Assembly: GCF_901875555.1 (NCBI RefSeq)
Contig: NZ_CABFMD010000036.1
Coordinates: 56,566-120,565, forward strand
Length of the DNA: 64,000 nucleotides
Source: Streptococcus parasanguinis
Lineage (GTDB): Bacteria; Bacillota; Bacilli; Lactobacillales; Streptococcaceae
Reading direction: 5' to 3'
Shown: positions 18,299-27,131 of the stretch, piece by piece
How positions within the stretch are numbered: the stretch's first letter is position 1
Layout of the letters: every line of letters starts with the position of its first letter
Notes under the pieces: generated by a model
Databases searched by the model: none
The model's input: the letters and a program-made list of their open reading frames with translations, nothing else
Told to the model about the DNA's origin: nothing
Program-made: the position numbers and the translations under genes

Positions 18299-19351
18299 AT
18301 GAAATACTATTTAAAAGAAGAATTTTTACACGATCATAATGTGAAAAATGCCGGGAATAAGGCACGTAATGATGTTGAAGTGATCTTTAATAGACTAGGT
18401 TATGCCCCCTTAAAAGTTAGGGTAGATGACTGGTATAAAATGAATGTTCTTAATGCTCAGATTCACAAATATAGAGCACTTTTGAGAGCCTTCAAACGCT
18501 TAAAGAAAAATGATGATATTGTGATACAATTTCCCTTGTTACATCATTCTTTATTTATTAACAGTCTACTAAAATCTCTTAAAAATAGAGGTGTTAACAC
18601 CTATCTTCTGATTCACGATCTAGAAACCTTGCGTTTTGTAAATGACAAGACTCTACCATTTAGAATGAAGTTACGGATGAAATTAACGGAAGGTGATACA
18701 TTTTATAGTGTAACTGGCCTCATCGCCCACAATCCTATTATGAAGTCAGTTTTGGTGGATAAAGGAGTGGCGGAAGATAAGATTGTGAGTCTTGGAATTT
18801 TTGATTATTTGATTCCAAATTTCCAAGAAAAAAGTGGACTGACAAAAGACCAACCAATCATTGTGGCAGGTAATTTGGCCCAGGAAAAAGCTGGTTATCT
18901 TTATACTCTTCCAGAAGCACCGGCTTATAACCTCTATGGTGTTGGTTTTGATGAGAGTAGAGCACTTGCAAATGAAACCTACTTTGGTTCCTTCCTACCA
19001 GATGAGCTTCCTGCAGCCCTTGAGGGTGGTTTTGGTCTGGTCTGGGATGGAGATAGTGTTGAGACCTGTAGTGGCTTTTTTGGAGAATACCTCCGTTACA
19101 ACAACTCCCACAAGGCGTCGCTTTATCTAGCATCAGGCTTCCCGCTTGTGGTGTGGAAACAGTCAGCCTTGTCACATTTTGTGCTTGAGAAGGGTTGCGG
19201 GATTGCAGTAGAGTCTCTTCATGACTTGAAGGAGGCAATCGATAATCTTTCAGATGTCGATTACCAAGACTTGGTGAACAATGCCAAGCGTGTCGGTCAG
19301 GAAATCCGAGAGGGTCACTACTTAAAGACGGCCTTAAATCAATTAGCATAA
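18299..19351 (+). CDS. Probable galactofuranosyltransferase
   Basis: 350 residues, GT-B type. It resembles the beta-1,6-galactofuranosyltransferases of streptococcal receptor-polysaccharide loci: N-terminal AGNKARNDVEVIFNRLGY, DDIVIQFPLLHHS, YLLIHDLETLRF, and C-terminal GLVWDGDSVETCSGFFGEY and YNNSHKASLYLASGFPLVVW. It is soluble and probably membrane-associated. Its position after glf supports a Galf donor, an inference from context. It is the last gene of the polysaccharide operon, with a terminator 6 bp after its stop. Confidence 0.8.
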   Translation: MKYYLKEEFLHDHNVKNAGNKARNDVEVIFNRLGYAPLKVRVDDWYKMNVLNAQIHKYRALLRAFKRLKKNDDIVIQFPLLHHSLFINSLLKSLKNRGVNTYLLIHDLETLRFVNDKTLPFRMKLRMKLTEGDTFYSVTGLIAHNPIMKSVLVDKGVAEDKIVSLGIFDYLIPNFQEKSGLTKDQPIIVAGNLAQEKAGYLYTLPEAPAYNLYGVGFDESRALANETYFGSFLPDELPAALEGGFGLVWDGDSVETCSGFFGEYLRYNNSHKASLYLASGFPLVVWKQSALSHFVLEKGCGIAVESLHDLKEAIDNLSDVDYQDLVNNAKRVGQEIREGHYLKTALNQLA

Positions 19352-19356
19352 GATCA

Positions 19357-19384
19357 AAAGAAGTCAGATGGACTTCTTTTTTTA
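19357..19384 (+). terminator. Terminator of the polysaccharide operon
   Basis: Hairpin with arms AGAAGTC and GACTTCT followed by an eight-T run, directly after 18299-19351. Confidence 0.85.
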
Positions 19385-19431
19385 GTTTTTCAAAAAATAT
19401 CACTAATTTTAAAAATTTGCCTTATAAAACT

Positions 19432-19459
19432 TTTCATCGCTGAAATCGTGTGGTAAAAT
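19432..19459 (+). promoter_or_regulatory. Promoter of the GH25 hydrolase gene
   Basis: Weak -35 TTTCAT (19432-19437), 16-bp spacer, extended -10 TGGTAAAAT (TAAAAT at 19454-19459), 36 bp before the ATG. Confidence 0.55.
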
Positions 19460-19495
19460 GATTAACGTATAAAATTTGTATAAAGGGAAGTTTAT

Positions 19496-22400
19496 ATGAA
19501 AAAGAAAGATCTTATTTTTTATGCCGGAGCGGCAGTCTTGATGGCTGTATCTGCTCAGGGAGTCAGTGCAGATGAGCTGGCTTCAAATGAGGCTACTACT
19601 GAGGGCAACCAAGTTCAAGCTGAAAAAGCGCCAGAAGTAGCCGTTGCTCAAAAGACTGTAGCAGCAGTCGCAAGCAACTACGCAGCACCAGCAAATGTGA
19701 CCGAACCAGCTGTGGTACCCGCAAGCAAGACTACGGCTTCAGAAAGTGGGACTTCATCTGTAGAGAAAGCTGCAGAAGCATCGACTACTGAGAAAGAAGA
19801 AACTCCTCTTCCGTCTGATACAGGTAGCACGACCTTCTTTAACACAGGCACTCACGCTCCTGCTGGTCGCTCAACAGATGTAGCCGTTCAGCCAAAATCA
19901 TTTGTCGATGTGAGTAGTCACAACGGCAATATTAGTATTGCAGAATACCGTACACTGGCCAATAAAGGCGTGGGCGGTGTCGTTGTCAAATTGACAGAAG
20001 ATACATGGTACAATAACCCAAATGCGGAGAACCAAATTCGTAATGCACAAGCAGCAGGGCTTCAAGTATCGACTTATCACTTTTCACGTTACACTTCTGA
20101 AGAATCAGCGCGTGCGGAAGCTCGATTCTATATTGCAGCTGCACAACGTTTGAGTTTGCCAAAGAACACCCTCATGGTCAATGACTTTGAGGATGCCAAG
20201 ATGCAGCCAAACATTAACCGCAACACCCAAGCTTGGGTGGATGAAATGCGCAAAAACGGCTACAATAATTTGATGTTTTACACTAGTGCTAGCTGGTTGG
20301 ATGAAAACAATCTTCGCAAGAAAGGTCCTGTCAACACCGCTCAATTTGGCCTTCAAAATTTTTGGGTAGCCCAATATCCTGCTCCGAAATTATCTGTTGA
20401 AGATGCTAAGAGTTTGCGTTACAACGGAAAAGCAGGGGCATGGCAATTCTCTTCCCAAGCAGAATTGCTTCCAGGGAAACATCTCTTTGACCATAGTGTA
20501 GACTATACAGGACGTTTTACAGCAAATGCAAAACCAGCAGCTGATCCAACAGTAGGAAACTTAAGTGGAACGATCAACATTGTCAATAACGACACCATGG
20601 CGGGACGATTTGACGTTGTCATCTCAAATGTTAAAGCCCCTAACGGAGTTCAAACTGTTTCGGTACCAATTTGGTCAGAAATTAATGGACAAGATGACCT
20701 TATTTGGTATACAGCGAATCGTCAGGCAAATGGGACCTATACCGTCAATGTAAAAGCATCGGATCATAAAAACTCAACTGGTCTATATAATGTCCATCTA
20801 TACTATGTACAGAACAACGGACAATTGACAGGAGTTGGTGGAACGACGACTCAAGTATTCATTGGTAAGACACCTGAGCAGTTAAAACCTAAAGCAAGTT
20901 TTACTATTGAAAACAATAATGATAAATCAGGAACTTTCGACGCTGTGATCACTAATATCACAGCGCCACTAGGTGTCAAGGAAGTTTTAGTCCCATCATG
21001 GAGTCTAGAAAATGGCCAAGATGATCTTATCTGGCACAAGGCAACTAAGCAAACTGATGGTAGCTATCGCGTAACGATTAAGGCAAGTGAGCATAAGGGC
21101 AATAAAGGAAACTATCGTGCCGATGCTTATATCGTCGACAACTCTAACAATCGTTATTATATTGCTGAAAAAGTAGTTTCGGTTGATTACGTTCGACCAA
21201 GTGGTGTTCTGACGATTGAAAACAATAACCCAGTAGCAGGTACCTTTGATGCGGTTGTTAGTAATATTGTTGCACCGACTGGTTTAAAAGAAGTTCTAGT
21301 TCCATCATGGAGTTTAGTGGGTGGCCAAGATGACCTCATTTGGCACAAGGCAACGCGTCAAGCAGATGGTTCTTATCGTGTGACTATCAAAGCAACAGAT
21401 CATAAGGATTCAACTGGAAATTACCGTGCTGATGCCTACATTGTAGATGATTCAAATAATCGTTTTTATCTGACCGAAAAAGTAGTTGACGTTCGTCAAT
21501 CGCGCCCAACTGCTTCATTAACAATCGAAAACAATAATGTTTCTACTGGTAGTTTTGATGCGGTTATTCGTAATGTGGTGGCACCGACTGGTGTAAAGGA
21601 AATCTTAGTTCCATCATGGAGTCTTGAAAATGGACAGGATGATCTTGTATGGCACAAGGCAAATCGTCAATCTGATGGTAGTTATCGAGTGACGATTAAA
21701 GCGAGTGATCATAAAAACTCACTAGGGAACTATCGTGCAGACCTTTATATTGTTGATAATGATAACAACCGTCATTTTGTTACTGAAACAGTTGTAACCG
21801 TTAAGCATGATAAACCAACGGGAATCCTTTCGGTTGTCAATAACAACAAGGATACAGGTACTTTTGACGTCATCATCAAGGATGTCTATAGTCCTAAAGG
21901 TGTGCGGACTGTGCAAGTCCCAACTTGGTCGGATAAGGACGGACAGGATGATCTCCGCTGGTACGAAGCAACTCGCCAAGCGAACGGTGACTACAAGGTA
22001 TCTGTCAAAGCGAGCGATCACAAGAATTCTACTGGTAAGTACCATATTCACCTTTACTATATCCAAAATGATGGTTCTCGTGTAGGTGTTGGTACTACGA
22101 CTACAGATGTGGAGTTCCGAAATGCCGTGACCAAGACGCAAGCTTCTATTAAGAACGTCAATGCAACGAACGGGACTTATACAGTAGCTGTAGATCAAGC
22201 GCCTCAAGGTCGTCAGATTAAGAATGTTCGTGTCGCAGCTTGGTCTAAGGCTCATCAAGAAAATCTCTACTGGTATTCCGCAACCCCAACAGGTATGCAC
22301 ACAGAGATCACAGTCTCTGCCAATTATCACGGTAATGAAGCAGGCAACTATACTACACACGTCTATGTGGACTACAAAGATGGAGGAGTTGAAGGCTTTA

Positions 22401-22963
22401 ACCTCGGTCAAACAGCCTTGTCTCCACGGAATCAAAAGGTGAATCCACAAACAACCTATTATTCTCAACGCGATCCTCGTTGGGCTGGGAAATGGTATGG
22501 TGTGAGCAATGTTGATCAGTCAGGTTGTGTGCCAACCTCTCTTGCCATGACCTTTACAGATATCCTTGGTAGAACGATTTTGCCAACAACAGTAGCTGAT
22601 TATCTCTACAACAATACTGATTCATTTAACAAAGGTGAAGCAGGAACAGATTCTGATGGGATTGTAGCTGCCACTCGTAACTGGGGCTTAAATAGCCAAT
22701 TGGTTAATGGAGCTAGTGGCATTGCAGAAGCCCTCATGGCTGGCAAACATGTGCTTGCTGCGGTAGGCAATAGCCAATTTACTAGCGATCCTTATACCCA
22801 TGAGTTGGTCTTGCATGGCTATGATAATGGTAGAACCTATGTACGCGATCCATATAATAGCGGCAACAACGGCTGGTACTCCATCAATTATCTTCACTCC
22901 ATTAAGAGTAAAGACCCGATGGATAACAAGCTCGGAGCACCTTTCTTCTCTATTTTTGCATAA
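19496..22963 (+). CDS. Secreted cell-wall hydrolase: GH25 muramidase, six Bsp-like repeats, C39-like peptidase domain
   Basis: 1155 residues. The signal peptide (MKKKDLIFYAG...VSA, cleavage near 25/26) is followed by an Ala/Thr/Glu-rich linker to about 135. A GH25 lysozyme-type domain covers about 136-342 (FVDVSSHNGN, STYHFSRYT, MVNDFED with the catalytic acidic residues). Six repeats of about 100 residues of the GBS Bsp-like type start near 356, 465, 568, 670, 772 and 882. A C-terminal C39-like cysteine peptidase domain covers about 985-1155 (YYSQRDPRW, QSGCVPTSLAM, HELVLHGYDNG). No LPXTG or choline-binding repeats are seen. It probably cleaves peptidoglycan at septa, comparable to AtlA-type autolysins. 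Its N-terminus and repeats are nearly shared with 23107-25881. Confidence 0.88.
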   Translation: MKKKDLIFYAGAAVLMAVSAQGVSADELASNEATTEGNQVQAEKAPEVAVAQKTVAAVASNYAAPANVTEPAVVPASKTTASESGTSSVEKAAEASTTEKEETPLPSDTGSTTFFNTGTHAPAGRSTDVAVQPKSFVDVSSHNGNISIAEYRTLANKGVGGVVVKLTEDTWYNNPNAENQIRNAQAAGLQVSTYHFSRYTSEESARAEARFYIAAAQRLSLPKNTLMVNDFEDAKMQPNINRNTQAWVDEMRKNGYNNLMFYTSASWLDENNLRKKGPVNTAQFGLQNFWVAQYPAPKLSVEDAKSLRYNGKAGAWQFSSQAELLPGKHLFDHSVDYTGRFTANAKPAADPTVGNLSGTINIVNNDTMAGRFDVVISNVKAPNGVQTVSVPIWSEINGQDDLIWYTANRQANGTYTVNVKASDHKNSTGLYNVHLYYVQNNGQLTGVGGTTTQVFIGKTPEQLKPKASFTIENNNDKSGTFDAVITNITAPLGVKEVLVPSWSLENGQDDLIWHKATKQTDGSYRVTIKASEHKGNKGNYRADAYIVDNSNNRYYIAEKVVSVDYVRPSGVLTIENNNPVAGTFDAVVSNIVAPTGLKEVLVPSWSLVGGQDDLIWHKATRQADGSYRVTIKATDHKDSTGNYRADAYIVDDSNNRFYLTEKVVDVRQSRPTASLTIENNNVSTGSFDAVIRNVVAPTGVKEILVPSWSLENGQDDLVWHKANRQSDGSYRVTIKASDHKNSLGNYRADLYIVDNDNNRHFVTETVVTVKHDKPTGILSVVNNNKDTGTFDVIIKDVYSPKGVRTVQVPTWSDKDGQDDLRWYEATRQANGDYKVSVKASDHKNSTGKYHIHLYYIQNDGSRVGVGTTTTDVEFRNAVTKTQASIKNVNATNGTYTVAVDQAPQGRQIKNVRVAAWSKAHQENLYWYSATPTGMHTEITVSANYHGNEAGNYTTHVYVDYKDGGVEGFNLGQTALSPRNQKVNPQTTYYSQRDPRWAGKWYGVSNVDQSGCVPTSLAMTFTDILGRTILPTTVADYLYNNTDSFNKGEAGTDSDGIVAATRNWGLNSQLVNGASGIAEALMAGKHVLAAVGNSQFTSDPYTHELVLHGYDNGRTYVRDPYNSGNNGWYSINYLHSIKSKDPMDNKLGAPFFSIFA

Positions 22964-22970
22964 GCTGAAC

Positions 22971-22997
22971 AGAAGGCCAAATCGGTCTTCTTTTTTC
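22971..22997 (+). terminator. Terminator after the GH25 gene
   Basis: Arms AGAAGGCC and GGTCTTCT (one G-U pair) followed by a T-run, 8 bp after the stop. Confidence 0.75.
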
Positions 22998-23031
22998 TTT
23001 AAAAACAGGATAAAATCTTCTAATGATATTG

Positions 23032-23060
23032 TTTCTTGATCCGGCGGTTTGTGCTATAAT
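23032..23060 (+). promoter_or_regulatory. Promoter of the CHAP hydrolase gene
   Basis: -35 TTTCTT (23032-23037), 17-bp spacer, extended -10 TGCTATAAT (TATAAT at 23055-23060), 46 bp before the ATG. So the two paralogous hydrolases have separate promoters. Confidence 0.7.
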
Positions 23061-23106
23061 ACTACTATGTGGGTACAATCCGTAAAAAAATTGTAGGGGA
23101 AGATAC

Positions 23107-25881
23107 ATGAAAAAGAAAGATCTTATTTTTTATGCTGGGACAGCTGTTTTGTTAGCTTTTTCGACACAACAAGTCAAAGCCGATGAGCAACAGGCGTCCG
23201 ATCAAACACCAGAAAATACATCAGCTGTCGTTGCAAAAACAACAACTTCATCAGAAGCGCAGAATACGGTGAACGAAGGAGTGGGAGTTGAGAAAGGTAT
23301 TCAGACAGAAAATGCCGTTGGAGCAGAGACAGCACCTATCACACCAACTATTAGTGATACCCCGTCTTCTGAGCAGGTCACTAGCGAGAAGGGTGCAACA
23401 GAGCATCCAGCACCTGCCGTGGTAGCTAGTCGCGCTCCATACGGTGCACGCGCACGAGTGGTAGATTCAGAAAATAATAGTTTACCGACAGAAGAAGTAC
23501 AGAAACCAAGTGGCACTTTCTCAATTGAAAATAATAACCAAACTACAGGTGCATTTGACGCAGTTGTTAGTAATATCACAGCGCCACTAGGTGTGAAAGA
23601 AGTTTTGGTGCCATCATGGAGTCTTGAAAATGGCCAAGACGACCTTATTTGGCATAAGGCGACGAAGCAAACTGATGGTAGCTATCGTGTAACGATTATG
23701 GCAAGCGAACATAAGGATAATAAAGGAAATTACCGTGCCGATGCTTATATCGTAGACAACTCTGGGAAACCCCACTATATTGCGGAACGAGTAGTTTCGG
23801 TTGATTACGTTCGACCAAGTGGTGTTCTGACGATTGAAAACAATAACCCAGTAGCAGGTACCTTTGATGCTGTTGTAAGCAATATTGTTGCACCAACTGG
23901 TCTGAAAGAAGTTTTAGTTCCATCATGGAGTCTAGAAAATGGCCAAGATGACCTCATTTGGCACAAGGCAACGCGTCAAGCAGATGGTTCTTATCGTGTG
24001 ACTATCAAAGCAACGGATCATAAGGATTCAACTGGCAAATACCGTGCCGATGTCTACATTGTAGATGGTTCAAATAATCATTTGTATTTGACTAAAAAAG
24101 TAGTTGACGTTCAACAAGTCAAACCAAATGGTACAGTAACGATTGAAAATAACAATACTGAGACAGGAACCTTTGATGCGGTTATTCGGAATGTAGTCGC
24201 TCCAACTGGTTTGAAAGAAGTTTTAGTCCCTACTTGGTCTAACAAAAATGGTCAGGACGATTTGATTTGGCATAAGGCAGTCCGTCAAAGTGATGGTAGC
24301 TACCGTGCAACCATTAAAGCATCTGAGCATAAGAATGACACAGGTGAATTTAATGTCCATATTTACTACGTAGATCAAAATAATCAAAAAGCCTACATCA
24401 CAAAGACCACGACAGAAGTACGTGAAGTTAAACCAAGTGGCACTGTCACAATTGAGAACAACAATACTGTAACAGGCACATTTGATGCCGTTATTCGTAA
24501 TGTTGTTGCACCAAATGGCTTGAAAGAAGTCTTGGTTCCAACATGGTCAGATTCAAACGGGCCTGATGATCTGGTATGGCATAAAGCAGTGCTTCAAAGC
24601 GATGGTAGTTATCGTGCTACTATCAAAGCCTCAGATCATAAAAATGAGGATGGTAAGTACAATGTCCATGTTTATTATGTAGATCAAAATAATCAACGAA
24701 ATTACATCACAGAAACTACGACAGAAGTGCGTCAAGCCCGTCTTTCTGGAACTATTTTGATTCAAAATAACAACAAAGATACGGGCACCTTTGACGTCAT
24801 TATTAAAGATGTCTACAGCCCTAAAGGTGTGCGGACTGTTCAAGTTCCAACTTGGTCGGACAAGGATGGTCAGGATGATCTTCGCTGGTATGAAGCAACT
24901 CGCCAAGCGAATGGAGACTACAAGGTATCTGTCAAAGCGAGCGATCACAAGAATTCTACTGGTAAGTACCATATTCACCTTTACTATATCCAAAATGATG
25001 GTTCTCGTGTAGGTGTTGGTACCACGACTACAGAAGTGGAGTTCCGAAATGCCATGACCAAGACGCAAGCTTCTATTAAGAACGTCAATTCTGGTGCTGG
25101 AACCTATACAGTAACGGTGGATCAAGCACCACAAGGTCGTCAGATTAAGAATATCCGTGTTGCTGCTTGGTCTCAAGCCCATCAAGAAAATCTCTACTGG
25201 TATTCAACAGCACCTTCTGGTATGCATACAGAAGTGCAGGTCTCTGCAGCGAATCACCAATACCAGAAAGGAAACTACACAACCCACGTCTATGTGGACT
25301 ATGTGGATGGTGGCGTTGAAGGCTTTAACCTTGGTCAAACAGCTCTTTCACCTCGCGTGACGGTTGACCAAACAGCTTACAATCCTCATGTTTCTAATGG
25401 TCAACGAGATCGTATTTTACGAGCTGCAGCAAGTCTTGTCGGTGTTCGTGGCGGAAGTGCAGCCCATCATCAATTGGTCAACGATTACAATAGCGTACGT
25501 CCCCTACCAGTTGGATACGCTGTGAAAAATTCTGATGATTGGTGTGATATCTTTGTCACAACGGTCTTCCAGCGTGAGGGCTTGAGTGGTTTGATTGGCC
25601 GTGAATGTGGAGTCGAACGGCACATTCAGATTTTCAAACGTTTGGGTATCTGGAATGAAGATGGTACCACTACACCAAAAGCAGGGGATATCATCACCTT
25701 TAACTGGGATCAAAATAGCCAGCAAAATAATGGCTTCGCGGATCACATCGGAATTGTTGAGAGCGTCTCAAATGGGGTTATTCACACCATTGAAGGAAAC
25801 TCAAATGATCAGGTTCGTAGAAAAGCCTACCGAATCGGTCATGGCAATATCCGTGGATTTGCAAGTCCTCGATACCAATAA
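23107..25881 (+). CDS. Secreted cell-wall hydrolase: six Bsp-like repeats and C-terminal CHAP domain
   Basis: 924 residues. The signal peptide is nearly identical to that of 19496-22963 (MKKKDLIFYAG), with cleavage near VKA/DE (about residue 25). A low-complexity linker runs to about 130. Six Bsp-like repeats start near 134, 237, 338, 441, 545 and 653, the last two almost identical to those of its neighbour even at codon level. The C-terminal 160 residues form a CHAP amidase/endopeptidase domain with the catalytic Cys in NSDDWCDIFVT and His in FADHIGIVES, followed by IEGNSN. Repeats are likely wall-binding. The substrate bond is not known. A duplication of the GH25 gene with exchange of catalytic domains explains the pair. 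Confidence 0.88.
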   Translation: MKKKDLIFYAGTAVLLAFSTQQVKADEQQASDQTPENTSAVVAKTTTSSEAQNTVNEGVGVEKGIQTENAVGAETAPITPTISDTPSSEQVTSEKGATEHPAPAVVASRAPYGARARVVDSENNSLPTEEVQKPSGTFSIENNNQTTGAFDAVVSNITAPLGVKEVLVPSWSLENGQDDLIWHKATKQTDGSYRVTIMASEHKDNKGNYRADAYIVDNSGKPHYIAERVVSVDYVRPSGVLTIENNNPVAGTFDAVVSNIVAPTGLKEVLVPSWSLENGQDDLIWHKATRQADGSYRVTIKATDHKDSTGKYRADVYIVDGSNNHLYLTKKVVDVQQVKPNGTVTIENNNTETGTFDAVIRNVVAPTGLKEVLVPTWSNKNGQDDLIWHKAVRQSDGSYRATIKASEHKNDTGEFNVHIYYVDQNNQKAYITKTTTEVREVKPSGTVTIENNNTVTGTFDAVIRNVVAPNGLKEVLVPTWSDSNGPDDLVWHKAVLQSDGSYRATIKASDHKNEDGKYNVHVYYVDQNNQRNYITETTTEVRQARLSGTILIQNNNKDTGTFDVIIKDVYSPKGVRTVQVPTWSDKDGQDDLRWYEATRQANGDYKVSVKASDHKNSTGKYHIHLYYIQNDGSRVGVGTTTTEVEFRNAMTKTQASIKNVNSGAGTYTVTVDQAPQGRQIKNIRVAAWSQAHQENLYWYSTAPSGMHTEVQVSAANHQYQKGNYTTHVYVDYVDGGVEGFNLGQTALSPRVTVDQTAYNPHVSNGQRDRILRAAASLVGVRGGSAAHHQLVNDYNSVRPLPVGYAVKNSDDWCDIFVTTVFQREGLSGLIGRECGVERHIQIFKRLGIWNEDGTTTPKAGDIITFNWDQNSQQNNGFADHIGIVESVSNGVIHTIEGNSNDQVRRKAYRIGHGNIRGFASPRYQ

Positions 25882-25882
25882 C

Positions 25883-25910
25883 AAAAAAGAAGCCCGGTGG
25901 CTTCTTTTTT
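25883..25910 (+). terminator. Terminator after the CHAP gene
   Basis: Arms AAAAAAGAAGCC and GGCTTCTTTTTT around CGGT. It works in both directions and is directly followed by repeat copy 3. Confidence 0.85.
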
Positions 25911-26160
25911 AGAATGCAGATAAATTTTTTTAAAATAAAATGAGAGATTCTGTCAATTGTTTTAAATAATTTTTATCTTTTGAATTATTCGATTATGACT
26001 GGAGAGTTTACGCAGTGAGAAATGTGCTTGAAATATTAGAATTTCAAGCACTCGGGAGTTTTGAGACCTGGGGCTCAAAACTAAGTCATGGAACTTCTTT
26101 GAAGTTCGCTGACGTCCGTACTCACTTAAGGAAAGTCTCTGAGAAGACTATTTCGGTTCT
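25911..26160 (-). repeat. Terminator-associated structured repeat, copy 3 (diverged, about 250 bp)
   Basis: Read on the minus strand, it carries the core GTGAGTACGGACGTCAGCG, the GAACTTC/GAAGTTC hairpin (AAA loop), an AGTTTTGAG/CTCAAAACT stem and a long stem with arms GTGCTTGAAAT and ATTTCAAGCAC (26024-26034, 26041-26051). The + strand end AGAATGCAGATAAA at 25911 is a recognisable terminal repeat directly abutting the CHAP terminator. The other end is eroded next to the pseudouridine synthase stop, and no second terminator copy is seen there. Confidence 0.75.
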
Positions 26161-26164
26161 TTTC

Positions 26165-27028
26165 TCATTTTCTCAACCCTTCTTCGAAACTCTTAGAAGG
26201 GGCTTCGACTTGGATGGTTTCAAGGGTTAATGGATTGGTGAAGGTCAGGCGGTGGGCATGGAGCATGAGTCGCTTTCCTCGTGCAGGGTTATAGAGAGGA
26301 TCTCCGACAATCGGGTGCCCATGATGGGAGAGATGAACCCGGATCTGATGGGTACGTCCCGTCTTGAGCTGACATTTGACCAGGCTGTTTCGTCCGATTT
26401 TTTTCAGTTGTGTCACCTGGGTTTCTGCGTACTGACCTTTTCGCGGATCGACCAAGCGCTTGCGCCGATCGTGGCGATCGCGTCCAATTTTATCCTTGTA
26501 AATGATAGTTTTTTGTGCTAAGCTGCCTTGGATCAAGGCCCAATACTCACGTTGGATTTTTTTATCTTCCAAAATTCGGTTGAGAATCGGCAGGATAAAA
26601 GGATTCTTGGCAAATAAAATCGCTCCACTGGTTTCTTTGTCTAGTCGGTGGACGACGTGGCAGGTAGCTCCGACATAGCTGGAAACATGGTTGAGCAGAG
26701 CAATTTCTGTTGGCTCATTGGCATGGGTCTTCATGCTTTCAGGCTTATTGACAATGATGACATGCTCATCCTGATAGAGTTCTTCGACCAGACTCGGATC
26801 GCCTGCAGGGAGCTCTTTTTCAGGGTAATCATCCGCGTCAAAGATCAGCTGGATCTGGTCACCTTTTTGAACGGGGCTCTGCCAGTTGATGGTTTCTTCA
26901 TTCACCAAGACATGCTTCTTGGTTCGTAAAAAATGCCGGATCTTACGGGGAATGAGGAAGTAGTCCTCAAGCAGCTCTTTCACAGTCATCTGTGGAAAAG
27001 ATTCTGGAATGGTAAATTGATAGTTCAT
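26165..27028 (-). CDS. RluD-family 23S rRNA/tRNA pseudouridine synthase
   Basis: 287 residues from the ATG at 27026-27028 (start MNYQFTIPESFPQMTVKELL). A longer frame upstream exists but would overlap the divergent pbp2a promoter region. An N-terminal S4-like RNA-binding segment (FLRTKKHVLVNEETI) precedes the catalytic domain, with the HRLDKETSG motif carrying the catalytic Asp and the C-terminal LKTGRTHQIRVHLSHHG. It isomerises uridines in RNA. It is divergent from pbp2a, as in pneumococcus. The specific target site is not deducible, so I give no gene symbol. Confidence 0.93.
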   Translation of the reverse strand: MNYQFTIPESFPQMTVKELLEDYFLIPRKIRHFLRTKKHVLVNEETINWQSPVQKGDQIQLIFDADDYPEKELPAGDPSLVEELYQDEHVIIVNKPESMKTHANEPTEIALLNHVSSYVGATCHVVHRLDKETSGAILFAKNPFILPILNRILEDKKIQREYWALIQGSLAQKTIIYKDKIGRDRHDRRKRLVDPRKGQYAETQVTQLKKIGRNSLVKCQLKTGRTHQIRVHLSHHGHPIVGDPLYNPARGKRLMLHAHRLTFTNPLTLETIQVEAPSKSFEEGLRK

Positions 27029-27131
27029 GACCCTATTGTAGCAAAATTTAAGCTTAAAGAAAACTAAATGGGAGAAGGGGATGAGCGATCTTTTCTTGCT
27101 AGGACAAGGATAAGGTGTTAAAATAACAGGT

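Noticed and set aside
21722..22468. Antisense frame of 248 codons opposite the Bsp-repeat region of the GH25 gene (similar one at 24631-25185)
   Set aside because: It mirrors the repeated sequence of the sense gene in both paralogues, has no SD and no known protein features.
20563..25080. Regularly repeated DNA units as a CRISPR array
   Set aside because: The units are about 300 bp coding repeats of Bsp-like domains without spacers; no cas genes are present.
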